The position numbers and the translations under genes are program-made. The notes below the pieces were generated by a model. The model was not told where the DNA came from. It saw only the letters and a list, made by a program, of their open reading frames with translations, and searched no databases. From Kitasatospora cheerisanensis KCTC 2395 (GTDB lineage: Bacteria > Actinomycetota > Actinomycetes > Streptomycetales > Streptomycetaceae): a DNA stretch of 64,000 nucleotides. Shown in pieces: positions 47,233 through 57,060 of this stretch. How positions within the stretch are numbered: the stretch's first letter is position 1; every line of letters starts with the position of its first letter. The stretch lies in the NCBI RefSeq assembly GCF_000696185.1, contig NZ_KK853997.1, forward strand, positions 2,381,462 through 2,445,461, in the 5' to 3' direction.

Positions 47233-50200
47233 TCACTCCGTCCCGTAGAACAGCCGCTCCACCGCGTGCCGCGCCCGCCGCGTCGTGCGCCGGTAGTCGT
47301 CCAGCAGCTCCCCCGAGTGCCCGACCCCGTAGCCCAGGTACCGGGCCACGCCCGCCAGTTCCCGCGCGTCGCCGGGGAAGCTGTCGCCCGCCCGCCCGCG
47401 GACCAGCATCACCGCGGCGCGGACCCGGGAGGCCAGCACCCAGGCCGCGTCGAGCACCTCCGCGTCCTCCTGTTCCACCAGCCCCGCCGCTGCGGCCGCG
47501 GCCAGCGCCGCCCTGGTGCGGGTGGTGCGCAGGTCCGGGACGGCGTGGCCGTGGCGGAGCTGGAGGAGCTGCACCGTCCACTCGACGTCCGCCAGCCCGC
47601 CGCGGCCGATCTTGGTGTGGGTGGTGGGGTCGGCGCCGCGCGGCAGCCGTTCGGTCTCGATGCGGGCCTTGATCCGGCGGATCTCCATCAGGTCGCGTTC
47701 GGGGACGCCCGTCCCCGGGTACCGCAGCGGGTCGATCAGCTCCCGGAACCTCTCGCCGAGCTCGGGGTCGCCCGCCATCGGCTCGGCCCGCAGCAGCGCC
47801 TGGCTCTCCCAGGCGTGCGACCAGCGCGCGTAGTACCCGGCGTACGAGGCGAGGGTGCGGACCAGCGGGCCGTTGCGGCCCTCGGGCCGCAGGTCGGCGT
47901 CGACCTCCAGCGGCGGTTCGACGGAGGGCGCGGAGAGCAGGGTGCGCAGCTCGCCGATGACGGCCTTGGCGGCGGCCGCCGCGTCCTCGTCGAGGACGCC
48001 GAGTCGCGGCTCGTGGACGAAGAGCACGTCCGCGTCGGAGCCGTAGCCGAGTTCGTGACCGCCGAACCGGCCCATGCCGATGACGGCGAGCCGGGTGGGG
48101 AGTTCGCCGTTGCGGGCCTCCCAGCCGTCGACGGCGGCGCGCAGCGCGCCCTGCAGGGTGGCGGCGGTGATCGAGGTGAGCGCCTCGCCGGCGGCGTCCA
48201 GCGCGGTGGCGGGGTCGTCGTCCAGGCGTCCGAGCAGGTCGGCGGCGGCGGTGCGGAACAGTTCGCGGCGGCGGACGGCGCGGGCGGCGGCGACGCCGGC
48301 GGCCGGGCCGGGGCGCGGCCGACCGCGGCCAGGATCTCCGACTCCAGGGCGGCCCGGCCGCGCGGGTTCAGCCCGTTCGGGTCGCCCAGTATGGCGACCG
48401 CCTCGGGGGCGCGCAGCAGCAGGTCGGGGGCGAAGCGCCCGGCGGACAGCACCCGGGCCAGCTGCTCGGCGGCGGCGCCCTCGTCGCGCAGCAGGCGCAG
48501 GTACCAGGGGGTGCCGCCGAGCGCGTCGGAGACCTGGCGGAAGTTGAGCAGTCCGGCGTCGGGGTCCGCGGAGTCGGCGAACCGGCCGAGCAGCACCGGC
48601 AGCAGGGTGCGCTGGATGGCGGCCTTGCGGCTGACGCCGGAGGCGAGCGCGGAGATGTGCCGGAGCGCGGCGGCCGGGTCGGCGTAGCCGAGCGCGGCGA
48701 GGCGCTGCTTGGCGGCCTCGGCGGTGAGTCCGGCGGCGCCGGAGCGGGTGACCCGCAGTTCGGCGACCGGCAGTTCGGCGACGGCGTCCAGCAGCGGGCG
48801 GTAGAACAGCCGCTCGTGCAGCCGCCGCACCTCCACCGCGTGGCGCTTCCACTCGCGTTGCAGCGCGGCGACCGGGTCGAGCCGGCCCGCGCCGCCGTCG
48901 CCGTCGCCGATCAGCGGGGCCATGGTGCGGGCCAGCCGGCGCAGGTCGGCGGGGTCGGTGGGCATCAGGTGGGTGCGGCGCAGCCGGTGCAGCTGGATGC
49001 GGTGTTCGAGGGTGCGCAGGAAGCGGTAGGCGCCGTCCAGCGAGGCGGCGTCGGCGCGGCCGACGTAGCCGCCGGCGGAGAGTGCGGAAAGCGCTTCCAG
49101 GGTGTTGCCGGAGCGCAGTGACTCGTCGGTGCGGCCGTGCACGAGCTGCAGCAGCTGAACGGCGAACTCGACGTCCCGCAGGCCGCCCGGGCCGAGTTTG
49201 AGCTGCCGGTCGAGTTCACCGGCCGGGATCGCGTCGACCACCCGGCGGCGCATCTGCTGGACGTCGGCGACGAAGTGCTCGCGGGCCGCGGCCTGCCAGA
49301 CCAGCGGGGCGACGGCCTCGCAGTAGGCCCGGCCGAGTTCGGCGTCCCCGGCGACCGGGCGGGCCTTCAGCAGGGCCTGGAACTCCCAGGTCTTGGCCCA
49401 CCGGCCGTAGTAGGCGAGGTGGCTGGCCAGGGTGCGCACCAGCGGTCCGTTGCGGCCCTCGGGGCGGAGGTTGGCGTCCACCGGCCAGATCACGCCCTCG
49501 CCGGTGGTGTCCGAGCAGAGCCGCATCAGGTGCGCGGCCAGCCGGGTCGCGGACTGCATGGCCCGCTGCTCGTCGACGCCGTCGCGCGGCTCGGCGACGA
49601 AGATCACGTCCACGTCGGAGACGTAGTTGAGCTCCCGGCCGCCGCACTTGCCCATGCCGATCACCGCCAGCCGGCAGGCGGCGGCCGCCTCCGGGTCGTG
49701 GGCGGCGGCGAGGTCGAGGGCGGTCTGCAGGGTGGCGCCCGCGAGGTCGGCGAGTTCGGCGGCGGTCTGCGGCAGGTCGGTGGTGCCGGACAGGTCGCGG
49801 GCGGCGATCGCCAGCAGGCAGCGCCGGTAGGCGGCGCGCAGCGCGTCGGCCTCGCCGTTGCCGCCGTTCCCCGCCTCCTCGGTCGCGGGCCGGACGCGGC
49901 GGGCGAGTTCGCCGAGGAAGTCGCTCCGCCCGGGGTGGATGTCGCGGAGCTCGAAGCTGACCAGGGCGTGCCAGTCCCGGGGGTGCCGGGCCAGGTGGTC
50001 CCCGAGTGCGGTGGACGCCCCGAGCACGCCGAGCAGCCGGTCCCGCAGCGGCTTCGAGGTGGTGAGGGTGTCGCGCAGCGTGTGCCGCTCGTGCGGATCG
50101 AGCGCCTCCAGCAGCCGGGCCAGCCCGAACAGCGCCTGGTCCGGATCCGCCGCCGCCCCGAGCGCGTCCAGCAGCACCGGATCGGCGGCGAGCCCCTGCA

Positions 50201-50309
50201 GCTCCGGTTCGTCGAGCAGCCGCACCGCCTGGTCCGGATCGGAGAACCCGCGCCGCACCAGTCGGGTCTCCAGCCGGCTCACCCGGCTCCCGGCCCGTTC
50301 CTCCACCAC
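47233..50309 (-). CDS. glnE: Glutamine synthetase adenylyltransferase/deadenylylase GlnE (one frameshift)
   Basis: About 1025 residues after repair. Two nucleotidyltransferase domains of the GlnE type: LAVIGMGKCGGRELNYVSDV (first half) and AVIGMGRFGGHELGYGSDAD (second), each followed by the LRPEGRNGPLVRTL motif, plus helical PII-interaction domains. It adds and removes AMP on glutamine synthetase I in response to nitrogen status. The frame breaks in a GGGG run at 48310-48313; one base restores it. The GTG at 50309 is selected as start because GGGAGG sits 7 bases upstream. Divergent from the HNH endonuclease. Confidence 0.95.
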
Positions 50310-50403
50310 TGACCCGCCTCCCGTGGCCGTCCCTCCCCGAAGCGTACGTTCCCGGCGCGCCAACCTCTGGCAGCACTCGGCGCGGGCCTCCTACGCTGGC
50401 TGC

Positions 50404-51383
50404 ATGACACGGGGGATGATCAGCCGTCAGTCGGTGCTCCGGGCGATCGAGGAGTTCGACGAGCTCGGCCGCGAACTGTTCCTGGACAGGTACGGGTTCG
50501 GACGCGCGCGCGACTACCTGCTGGTCCACGAGGGGCGCCGGTACGACTCCAAGGCCGTCGCGGGCGTCGCGCACAAGTACGAGTACGGCCGGGCCCTGAC
50601 CAGCGGCGAGTTCTCCGGCGGCCTGCACGCCGCCGTCCGCTGGCTCCGGCGGGCCGGCTTCCAGGTCGCGTCCCCGCAGCGGGTGGACTGGAGCTGGGAC
50701 GAACTGCTGCTGACCTGCGCCGCGGTGGCCGCGGGCGGCTGGCACCCGGTCCCGGCCGGCGGCCCGGCGGCGGCCGAACTCTCCGCCCTCCTGCGCACGT
50801 TACCCGTCCCGGCGGACGTCCTGCGCGACGACGCGCTCCGGACGCCGGCCGAGGTGGCGCGCAAGTCCCGGGACCTCGCCGCCCTGCGCGACGGGCCGGC
50901 CGCGGACGCGGCGGCGACGGGCCGCCGGAGCAGCGGATCGTCCGGGCGTTCCTGGCCGGCCCGCTGGAGATGGCCGCCGCGGCGGAGCTGCTCCGGGCCG
51001 GCCTGGCCACCGGGGCGTTCACCGGGCTCCCGCCGGAGGGCCCCGAGGACGAGGAGTTCGACGCCCCCGAGGGCCGGCTGCTGCTCCGTCAGCACCTCGT
51101 CCGGGAGCGGGACCGCACCCTGCGCCGCAAGAAGATCGACGCCGTACTCCAGGCCGGCGGCTCCCTGGCCTGCGAGGTCTGCACCTTCGACTTCGCCGAG
51201 CGGTACGGCGAACGCGGCGAGGGCTACATCGAGTGCCACCACGTGGTTCCGCTGCACGTCGCGGGCGAGGGCCGCACCGGGCTCGCCGACCTGGCGCTGA
51301 TCTGCGCCAACTGCCACCGCATGATCCACCGTCGCGCGCCCTGGCCCACCCCGCAGGAGCTCCGCGAGGGGTTGCTGAGCTGA
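50404..51383 (+). CDS. HNH endonuclease with ScoMcrA-like N-terminal head domain (one frameshift)
   Basis: About 326 residues after repair. The N-terminal 100 residues (SVLRAIEEFDELGRELFLDR, YGFGRARDYLLVHEGRRYDS, KAVAGVAHKYEYG) match, from memory, the head domain of ScoMcrA, the S. coelicolor modification-dependent endonuclease. The C-terminal HNH domain is complete: CEVCTFDFAERYG, GYIECHHVVPLH, LALICANCHRMIH (zinc cysteines, catalytic His-His and Asn). The frame break in a GGG at 50919-50921 is repaired by one base. A role as type IV-like restriction enzyme is inferred. Convergent with the STAND ATPase gene; both stop codons lie in one 13-base element. Confidence 0.8.
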
Positions 51384-51390
51384 CGGGCGG

Positions 51391-54300
51391 TCAGGTCGGT
51401 GGGGATGGGAGGCGGCGTTGCAGGGCCGCGGCAGGTTCGGCGGTCGACGGGATCGTCAGGGCCAGGGTGCCGAGGGCGAGGTGGAGTTCGGTGAGGCGGC
51501 CGGGGGTGGGGCGAGGCGGAGGAAGGACTCCAGGGCGCGGGTGGCTGCGGGCGGGTCGGCGAGGGCGGTGTGGGCGAGGACGAGGTTGCCGAGGTCGGCG
51601 ATGCCGTGGCCGGGGTGGAGGAGGGCGACGGCGCGGGTGAGGAGGGTGTCGCCTTCGGCGTGGCGGCCGAGGGCGTGCAGGACCACGGCCTTCTCGTAGT
51701 GGTACCAGCCGTTGGCGGGGCGGCGGCGAGGGCCCGGTCGAGGTCGGCGAGGGCTTCGGGGTGGCGGCCCAGCAGACGGTGCGTCAGGCCGCGGGCGGCG
51801 AGGATCCAGGGGTGGTCGTGCGGGGCGAGTCCGAGGGCGCGGCCGTAGTCGGCGAGGGCGGCCTCGTGCTGGCCGAGCAGGCGGTGCGCGTCGCCGCGGT
51901 GCGCCAGGTGGAGCGGGGCCGCGGGGTCGAGCCGCACCGCGCGGTCGTACTCGGTAAGCGCTTTCCGGTACTGCCCGGTCGCCTGCAGCGTCTGGCCGCG
52001 GGAGTCGGCGATCCAGGCGCGGCCGGTCTCCTGGCCGACCACCTGGTCGAAGTCGGCCAGGGCCTCCGCGTAGCGGCCCATCACCCGGTGGGCCTCGCCG
52101 CGCTGGGCGACGGCCCAGTCGCTGCCGCGGTCGAGTTCGACCACCCGGTCGAAGTCGGCGAGCGCCTCGGGGTGCCGTCCGGCCGCCAGGTGCACGTGGC
52201 CGCGGAGCGCGAGCACTCCGGGGGTGTCGGGTTCGAGGGCGAGGGCCCGGTCGAAGTCGGCGACGGCCTCCTGGTGACGACCCATCAGGCGGTGCACGTC
52301 GCCCCGGGCGGCGTGCGCCCACGCGTGGCCGGGCGCGAGCTCCAGCGCCCGGTCGAGGTCGGCGAGCGCCTCCTGGTGACGGCCCGTCACCCGGTGGACC
52401 TGGGCGCGCATGACGACCGCCCAGTGGTACGCGGGGTCGAGCTCCAGGGCCCGGCCGTAGCAGGCGAGCGCCTCCTCGAACCGTCCGGCCTCCCGGTGGA
52501 GCAGCCCGCGCGCGGTGTGCGCCCACACGTACTCGGGGTCGATCTCGACGGCCCGGTCGAACGCGGCCAGCGCCTCCTCGTGCCGTTCCAGCTCCCGCAG
52601 GGTCTCCCCGCGGTGGCCGAAGGCCCAGCTGTGGGACGGGTCGAGTTCGACGGCCCGGTCGAAGGCGGCCAGCGCCTCCTGGTGACGCCCCGTCAGCCGG
52701 AGCGTCTCGCCGCGGGTGGCGTGGGCAGCGGCGTGGTCGGGGTCGAGTGCGAGGGCCCGGTCCAGGTCGGCGAGCGCCTCCTCGAAGCGCTGCCCGACGA
52801 TCAGGGCGCGGGCCCGGCTGTGCAGGGCCTGCGGCTGGTCGGGGTCGAGGCTCACGGACCGGTCGAACTCCGTCTGCGCCAGGTCGTGCCGGCCGGCCGC
52901 GTGGTGCCCGATCCCGCGGAACCGGTGCGCCCGGGCCCGCCCGGGCCGGTCGAGCGCGGCGTCCGCCAGCAGCAGCGTCATCACGGCGACCGCCGGCTGC
53001 GGCTCCGCCATCGCCGCGAGCACCCGCTCGCCCCACTCCCGGACCTGCCGGGCGTCCGCGTCCTGCCCGGCCCGGACGAGCAGTTGCGCCCAGCGCCGGG
53101 TCGAGGCGGTGCCGTGGCGCCAGGCGTCGAGCAGTTCCCGCAGTGCGTCGGGCAGCGCCCGGTCGGGGTCGGCGCACAGCCGGTGGTAGGTCTCCTGGAA
53201 GCGGTGCCCGCGCCAGCGCTCGTCCCGCCAGCGCGCACTCAGGTCCCCGCTGTCGCAGGCCAGTCGGCCGCGCCACTCGGCGAAGGTGTCGGCCAGCCGG
53301 GTGTGCTGCTGCTGCCAGCGGGCCGGCGACTGCTGGCGCTGGAGCCGCAGCATCGCGGTGCGCACCACCTCGTGGTAGTGGCAGCGTCCGGCCCGGTCGG
53401 TGACGAACGGCATCGACCGGAGCCAGCTGAACAGTTCCCGGGCCTCCTCGTCGTCGACAGCGGCCCGGTACACGTCCTCGTCGAGCTCCTGCGGCAGCGC
53501 GCAGGCCAGTGCGGCCGCCCGCCGGGCCGGGCTGGTCTCCCACTTGAGGAAGCGTTCGACGGCGGTGCCGCTCGGGTCGCCGACCTCGGCCGCGCCGGCG
53601 GGCTGCGACTCGGCGAGGGTCGACACCAGCAGCGGCAGCCGCCCGGAGAGCCGCAGCACCACCTCGACGACGTGCTCGTCGGTGACGCCCTTGGCCGCCA
53701 GCAGCTGCCGGGCCTCGGTCTCGGTGAACACGTCCAGCGGCAGGTCGGTGACCAGGTCCAGCCAGTCGCCCCAGCACTGCGCGTCCAGCCGGCCCTGCCC
53801 GGCGAGCACCACCAGGACGTTCGCGGGCAGTTCGCCGTACTTGTCGCTGACCAGCAGGTCACGCAGCCAGGTGTCCAGCGCCGGGCCGGTCCGCTCGTAG
53901 GTGTCGAAGAACAGCACCACCCAGCTGCGGTGCTGCGCGACCTCCGCCAGCTCCCGCAGGAACACCGGCGCCAGCGCCTGGACGGGCGACAGCACCAGCT
54001 GCACGTCCTCGTGGCTGCGGAACCGGGCGCTCAGCAGGCCCTTCAACTGCTCGGCGCCGGCGGCGACCTGGGTCGCGTCCAGGGCGCCGGTGAACGCCCC
54101 CACGCCGGGGATCATCCCCAGCCCGACCAGGCCGACCCGCGACGCGATCACGCTCCCGGGCGAGGGCGACGACGTCCCCTCCCCCGCCACCACGACACCG
54201 GCGTTCGCCTCGTGCCGCCGCTGCTGATAGGTGTTCAGCAGCCGCTCCAGCGCCTTCATCGGCGCCCCCTGCTGACCGAACTGCCCGGCGAGCGCCTTCA

Positions 54301-54565
54301 TCGCCTCCATCGGGTCCGTCACCGACTCGTCCACGTACCCGGTGACGGCCTGCGCCTCCCGCGCCGCCGCCTCCAACTGCCGCACCAGCGTGGACTTCCC
54401 CACCCCGCCCGGCCCGTGCACATGGAACAGGAACTGCCCCGCCTCCTCCGGCGCCTGCCCCAACACCTCGCCGAACGACGCCAGTTCACTCCGCCGCCCG
54501 ACGAACCCGCTCCGCCGCCGACGCCGGATCAACTCCTGCCGCGACGGCCCGCGCCCGCCGCTCAC
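51391..54565 (-). CDS. STAND-type ATPase with 13 TPR repeats (two frameshifts)
   Basis: About 1058 residues after repair. After a short basic N-terminus comes a STAND/AAA_16-like NTPase: FVGRRSELASFGEVLG, Walker A HGPGGVGKSTLVRQLE (about residue 50), Walker B WVVLFFDTYERTG, then LVVLAGQGRLD, and a winged-helix-like region (ACALPQELDEDVYRAAVDDE). The C-terminal half consists of about 13 uniform 34-residue TPRs (e.g. GRHQEALAAFDRAVELDPSH). Frame breaks at 51717-51720 and 51508-51511 are each fixed by one base. The GTG start overlaps the stop of the DUF4231 gene. Architecture fits an NLR-like sensor; the threat sensed is unknown. Confidence 0.82.
51610..52940 (-). repeat. Tandem 102-bp TPR-coding repeats
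   Basis: About 13 head-to-tail units of 34 codons encode the TPR array of the STAND ATPase. Segments such as the codons for HQEALADLDRALEL recur with few changes, so the DNA itself is repetitive and prone to expansion, contraction and assembly error. Not a CRISPR array: there are no unique spacers and the unit is in frame. Confidence 0.85.
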
Positions 54566-55380
54566 TGCGCCGGCCCGGCCATCGGCACGGCGTCCCGCTG
54601 CTGGACCTCCGGCGGCTGTTCGAGCTGGAGCTCCTTCTTCCGCTGCTCCTCCTTGAGCCGCTCCACCTCCTCGGCGAAGCAGGCCGCCGCCTCCTCCGGG
54701 GGCAGCCGCTTGTACCGGCGGATCCCGAGGCTCAACGACTGGATCTCCATGTCCAGCGCGTCCGCGGTCTGCTGCAGGTTCATGCTCCGCTCGCGGAACT
54801 TGAAGTACGAGATGACGCCCGCCGAGATGCTCACCGAGGCGCTCAGCGCCACCGCGAACCAGCGCCAGCCGCCCTCCTCGGCGGAGGCCGTGGTGGAGAC
54901 GGAGGTCAGGATCGACCCCACCAGCACCGAGACCTGGAAGAAGTTGTGGCGGTTGCGGTACTTCCCCGCGCCGCGCCGGTAGCTGTCCCGGATCTCGACG
55001 ACCGACTCGCGGTACTCGTGGAACGCACTGGCGACGGCCCGGTTCTGCCGCGCCAGCACGGACCTGCGCTCGGACTCCAGCTTCCTCAGCTTCGTCCGCG
55101 CCGCGAGCAGGCTCCCCCCCAGGTCGAACCAGGTCTTGGAGGCCCCGAACACCGACAGCGCGAGGGGCGCCCCCAGCAGGAAGTTCAGCCCGAACCGCCC
55201 CTGCCCCGGCCGCGAGTAGTCGACGAACACATTGATCGCCACGATCCCGAGCACCAGCGCCGGAACGCCCGCGCACCCCCACAGCAGCGTCAGCCGCTTC
55301 CGGAACATCAGCCGGTCGATCTCCGCCTCGGCGTCGATCACCTCGTGCTCCACAACCAGCAGGTCCCGCGCCCCGGCCAT
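54562..55380 (-). CDS. DUF4231/SLATT-type membrane protein, coupled to the STAND ATPase
   Basis: 272 residues. Two pairs of hydrophobic helices: GVPALVLGIVAINVFVDY and FLLGAPLALSVFGA, then FFQVSVLVGSILTSVSTTAS and WFAVALSASVSISAGVISYF, with a long helical segment between. The second half (KYRNRHNFFQ; LQQTADALDMEIQSLSLGI; FAEEVERLKEEQRKKELQL) matches the DUF4231/SLATT pattern. SLATT proteins were predicted computationally to be pore-forming effectors of nucleotide-second-messenger and NTPase-linked immune systems. The stop overlaps the ATPase start (GTGA), so the products are made together. ATG 55380 follows GGGGGT. Confidence 0.75.
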   Translation of the reverse strand: MAGARDLLVVEHEVIDAEAEIDRLMFRKRLTLLWGCAGVPALVLGIVAINVFVDYSRPGQGRFGLNFLLGAPLALSVFGASKTWFDLGGSLLAARTKLRKLESERRSVLARQNRAVASAFHEYRESVVEIRDSYRRGAGKYRNRHNFFQVSVLVGSILTSVSTTASAEEGGWRWFAVALSASVSISAGVISYFKFRERSMNLQQTADALDMEIQSLSLGIRRYKRLPPEEAAACFAEEVERLKEEQRKKELQLEQPPEVQQRDAVPMAGPAQ

Positions 55381-55438
55381 GATCACCCCCAACCGCGGAA
55401 GCCTAGCAAGCCCGGCCCCGCGCCTGCCCGGAAACGGA

Positions 55439-55477
55439 CGAGGCCCCGGGCCGGCGTCACTCCGGTCCGGGGCCTCG
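55439..55477 (-). terminator. Hairpin after glnA2
   Basis: CGAGGCCCCGG (55439-55449) and CCGGGGCCTCG (55467-55477), a perfect 11-base stem 16 bases past the glnA2 stop, separating it from the DUF4231 operon. Confidence 0.8.
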
Positions 55478-55492
55478 CACGGCGAGCCGGGG

Positions 55493-56854
55493 CTACAGCA
55501 CCTGGAGGATCTTCTTCAGCTCGAAGGGGGTGACCTCGGAGCGGTACTCCTCCCACTCCTGGCGCTTGTTGCGGAGGAAGAAGTCGAAGACGTGCTCGCC
55601 CAGGGTCTCGGCGACGAGTTCGCTGCGCTGCATGAGGTCGATGGCCTCGCCAAGGTTCTGCGGCATGGGCTGGATACCGAGGGCGCGGCGCTCGGCGTCG
55701 GTGAGGGCCCAGACGTCGTCGTCGGCGCCGGGCGGGAGTTCGAGGTTGTCCTCGATGCCCTTGAGGCCGGCGGCGAGGGTGACCGCGTAGGCGAGGTAGG
55801 GGTTGCAGCCGGTGTCGAGGGAGCGGACCTCGATCCGGGTGGAGCCCTGCTTGCCGGGCTTGTACATGGGGACGCGGATCAGCGCGGAGCGGTTGTTGTG
55901 GCCCCAGCAGATGTAGGACGGGGCTTCGCCGCCGGCGCCCGCGGTGCGCTGGGAGCCGCCCCAGATGCGCTTGTAGGAGTTGACCCACTGGTTGGTGACG
56001 GCGGCGGTCTCGGCGGCGTACTTGAGCAGGCCGGCGATGAAGGAGCGGCCGACCTTGGAGAGCTGGTACTCGGCGCCGGACTCGTGGAACGCGTTGCGGT
56101 CGCCCTCGAAGAGGGAGACGTGGGTGTGCATGCCGGAGCCGGGGAAGTTGGAGAACGGCTTGGGCATGAAGCTGGCGTGGACGCCCTGTTCGAGGGCGAC
56201 CTCCTTCATGACCAGGCGGAAGGTCATGATGTTGTCGGCGGTGGAGAGCGCGTCGGCGTACCGCAGGTCGATCTCCTGCTGGCCGGGGGCGCCCTCGTGG
56301 TGGCTGAACTCGACCGAGATGCCCATGGATTCGAGCATCGTGATGGCCTGGCGGCGGAAGTCGTGGCCGATGCCGCGCGGCGTGTGGTCGAAGTAGCCGG
56401 ACTGGTCGGCGGGCGTGGGCGGGGTGCCGTCGCCGGGGAGGTCCTTGAGCAGGAAGAACTCGATCTCGGGGTGGGTGTAGAAGGTGAACCCCTGGTCGGA
56501 GGCCTTCTCCAGGGTGCGCTTGAGGACGTAGCGCGGGTCGGCGTAGGACGGCGAGCCGTCGGGCATCAGGATGTCGCAGAACATCCGGGCGGTGCCGGGG
56601 TTCTCGGAGCGCCACGGCAGTATCTGGAACGTGGTCGGGTCCGGCTTGGCGATCATGTCGGACTCGTACACGCGGGCGAAGCCCTCGATCGCGGAGCCGT
56701 CGAAGCCGATGCCCTCGTCGAAGGCCTGCTCCAGTTCCGCCGGCGCCACCGCCACCGACTTGAGGAAACCGAGGACGTCGGTGAACCACAGCCGGACGAA
56801 CCGGATGTCACGCTCTTCGAGTGTGCGAAGCACGAACTCCTGCTGCTTGCCCAT
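55493..56854 (-). CDS. glnA2: GlnA2-type glutamine synthetase family enzyme
   Basis: 453 residues, the same length and position near glnE/nadE that I recall for S. coelicolor GlnA2. GS signatures: GFDGSAIEGFARVYESD, HPEIEFFLL, SHHEGAPGQQEIDLRY, GSGMHTHVSLF and WGHNNRSALIRVP. The C-terminal adenylylation loop of GSI (with its Tyr) is not recognisable; the region reads ALTDAERRALGIQPMP. S. coelicolor GlnA2 has been reported as a gamma-glutamylpolyamine synthetase, so ordinary glutamine synthesis should not be assumed. ATG 56854 follows GAGGTGAG. Monocistronic with its own terminator. Confidence 0.88.
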   Translation of the reverse strand: MGKQQEFVLRTLEERDIRFVRLWFTDVLGFLKSVAVAPAELEQAFDEGIGFDGSAIEGFARVYESDMIAKPDPTTFQILPWRSENPGTARMFCDILMPDGSPSYADPRYVLKRTLEKASDQGFTFYTHPEIEFFLLKDLPGDGTPPTPADQSGYFDHTPRGIGHDFRRQAITMLESMGISVEFSHHEGAPGQQEIDLRYADALSTADNIMTFRLVMKEVALEQGVHASFMPKPFSNFPGSGMHTHVSLFEGDRNAFHESGAEYQLSKVGRSFIAGLLKYAAETAAVTNQWVNSYKRIWGGSQRTAGAGGEAPSYICWGHNNRSALIRVPMYKPGKQGSTRIEVRSLDTGCNPYLAYAVTLAAGLKGIEDNLELPPGADDDVWALTDAERRALGIQPMPQNLGEAIDLMQRSELVAETLGEHVFDFFLRNKRQEWEEYRSEVTPFELKKILQVL

Positions 56855-57029
56855 GGGGACAGTCTCACCTCTGCTCTTTACGCCCGTGTTACGCCTTGGC
56901 GTCCGTACGCCCCGGCCTCGCGCCGGGCCCGCCTCGCATGTCGCTTCGGACACGTCGTCACCCATCATGGCGGATCCCCGCCCGGTTGCCGACCCGCGGC
57001 GACCGCCCGTCACCAGGCCCCCCGCGACA

Positions 57030-57049
57030 TAACGTCAGTTAGACGATTA
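57030..57049. promoter_or_regulatory. Imperfect palindrome and -10 box before nadE
   Basis: TAACGTC-AGTTA-GACGATTA is a near-palindrome 12 bases before the nadE ATG. TACACT (57048-57053) ends 7 bases before the ATG, so the transcript may be leaderless and the palindrome would overlie the promoter. Confidence 0.4.
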
Positions 57050-57060
57050 CACTCGGGGTC

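Noticed and set aside
51610..52940. Possible CRISPR or satellite array
   Set aside because: The repeat unit is 102 bp, in frame, and encodes TPR helices; there are no unique spacers and no cas genes.
55493..56854. Main glutamine synthetase GlnA
   Set aside because: 453 residues, different C-terminal loop without the adenylylation tyrosine context, and location near nadE fit GlnA2 better.
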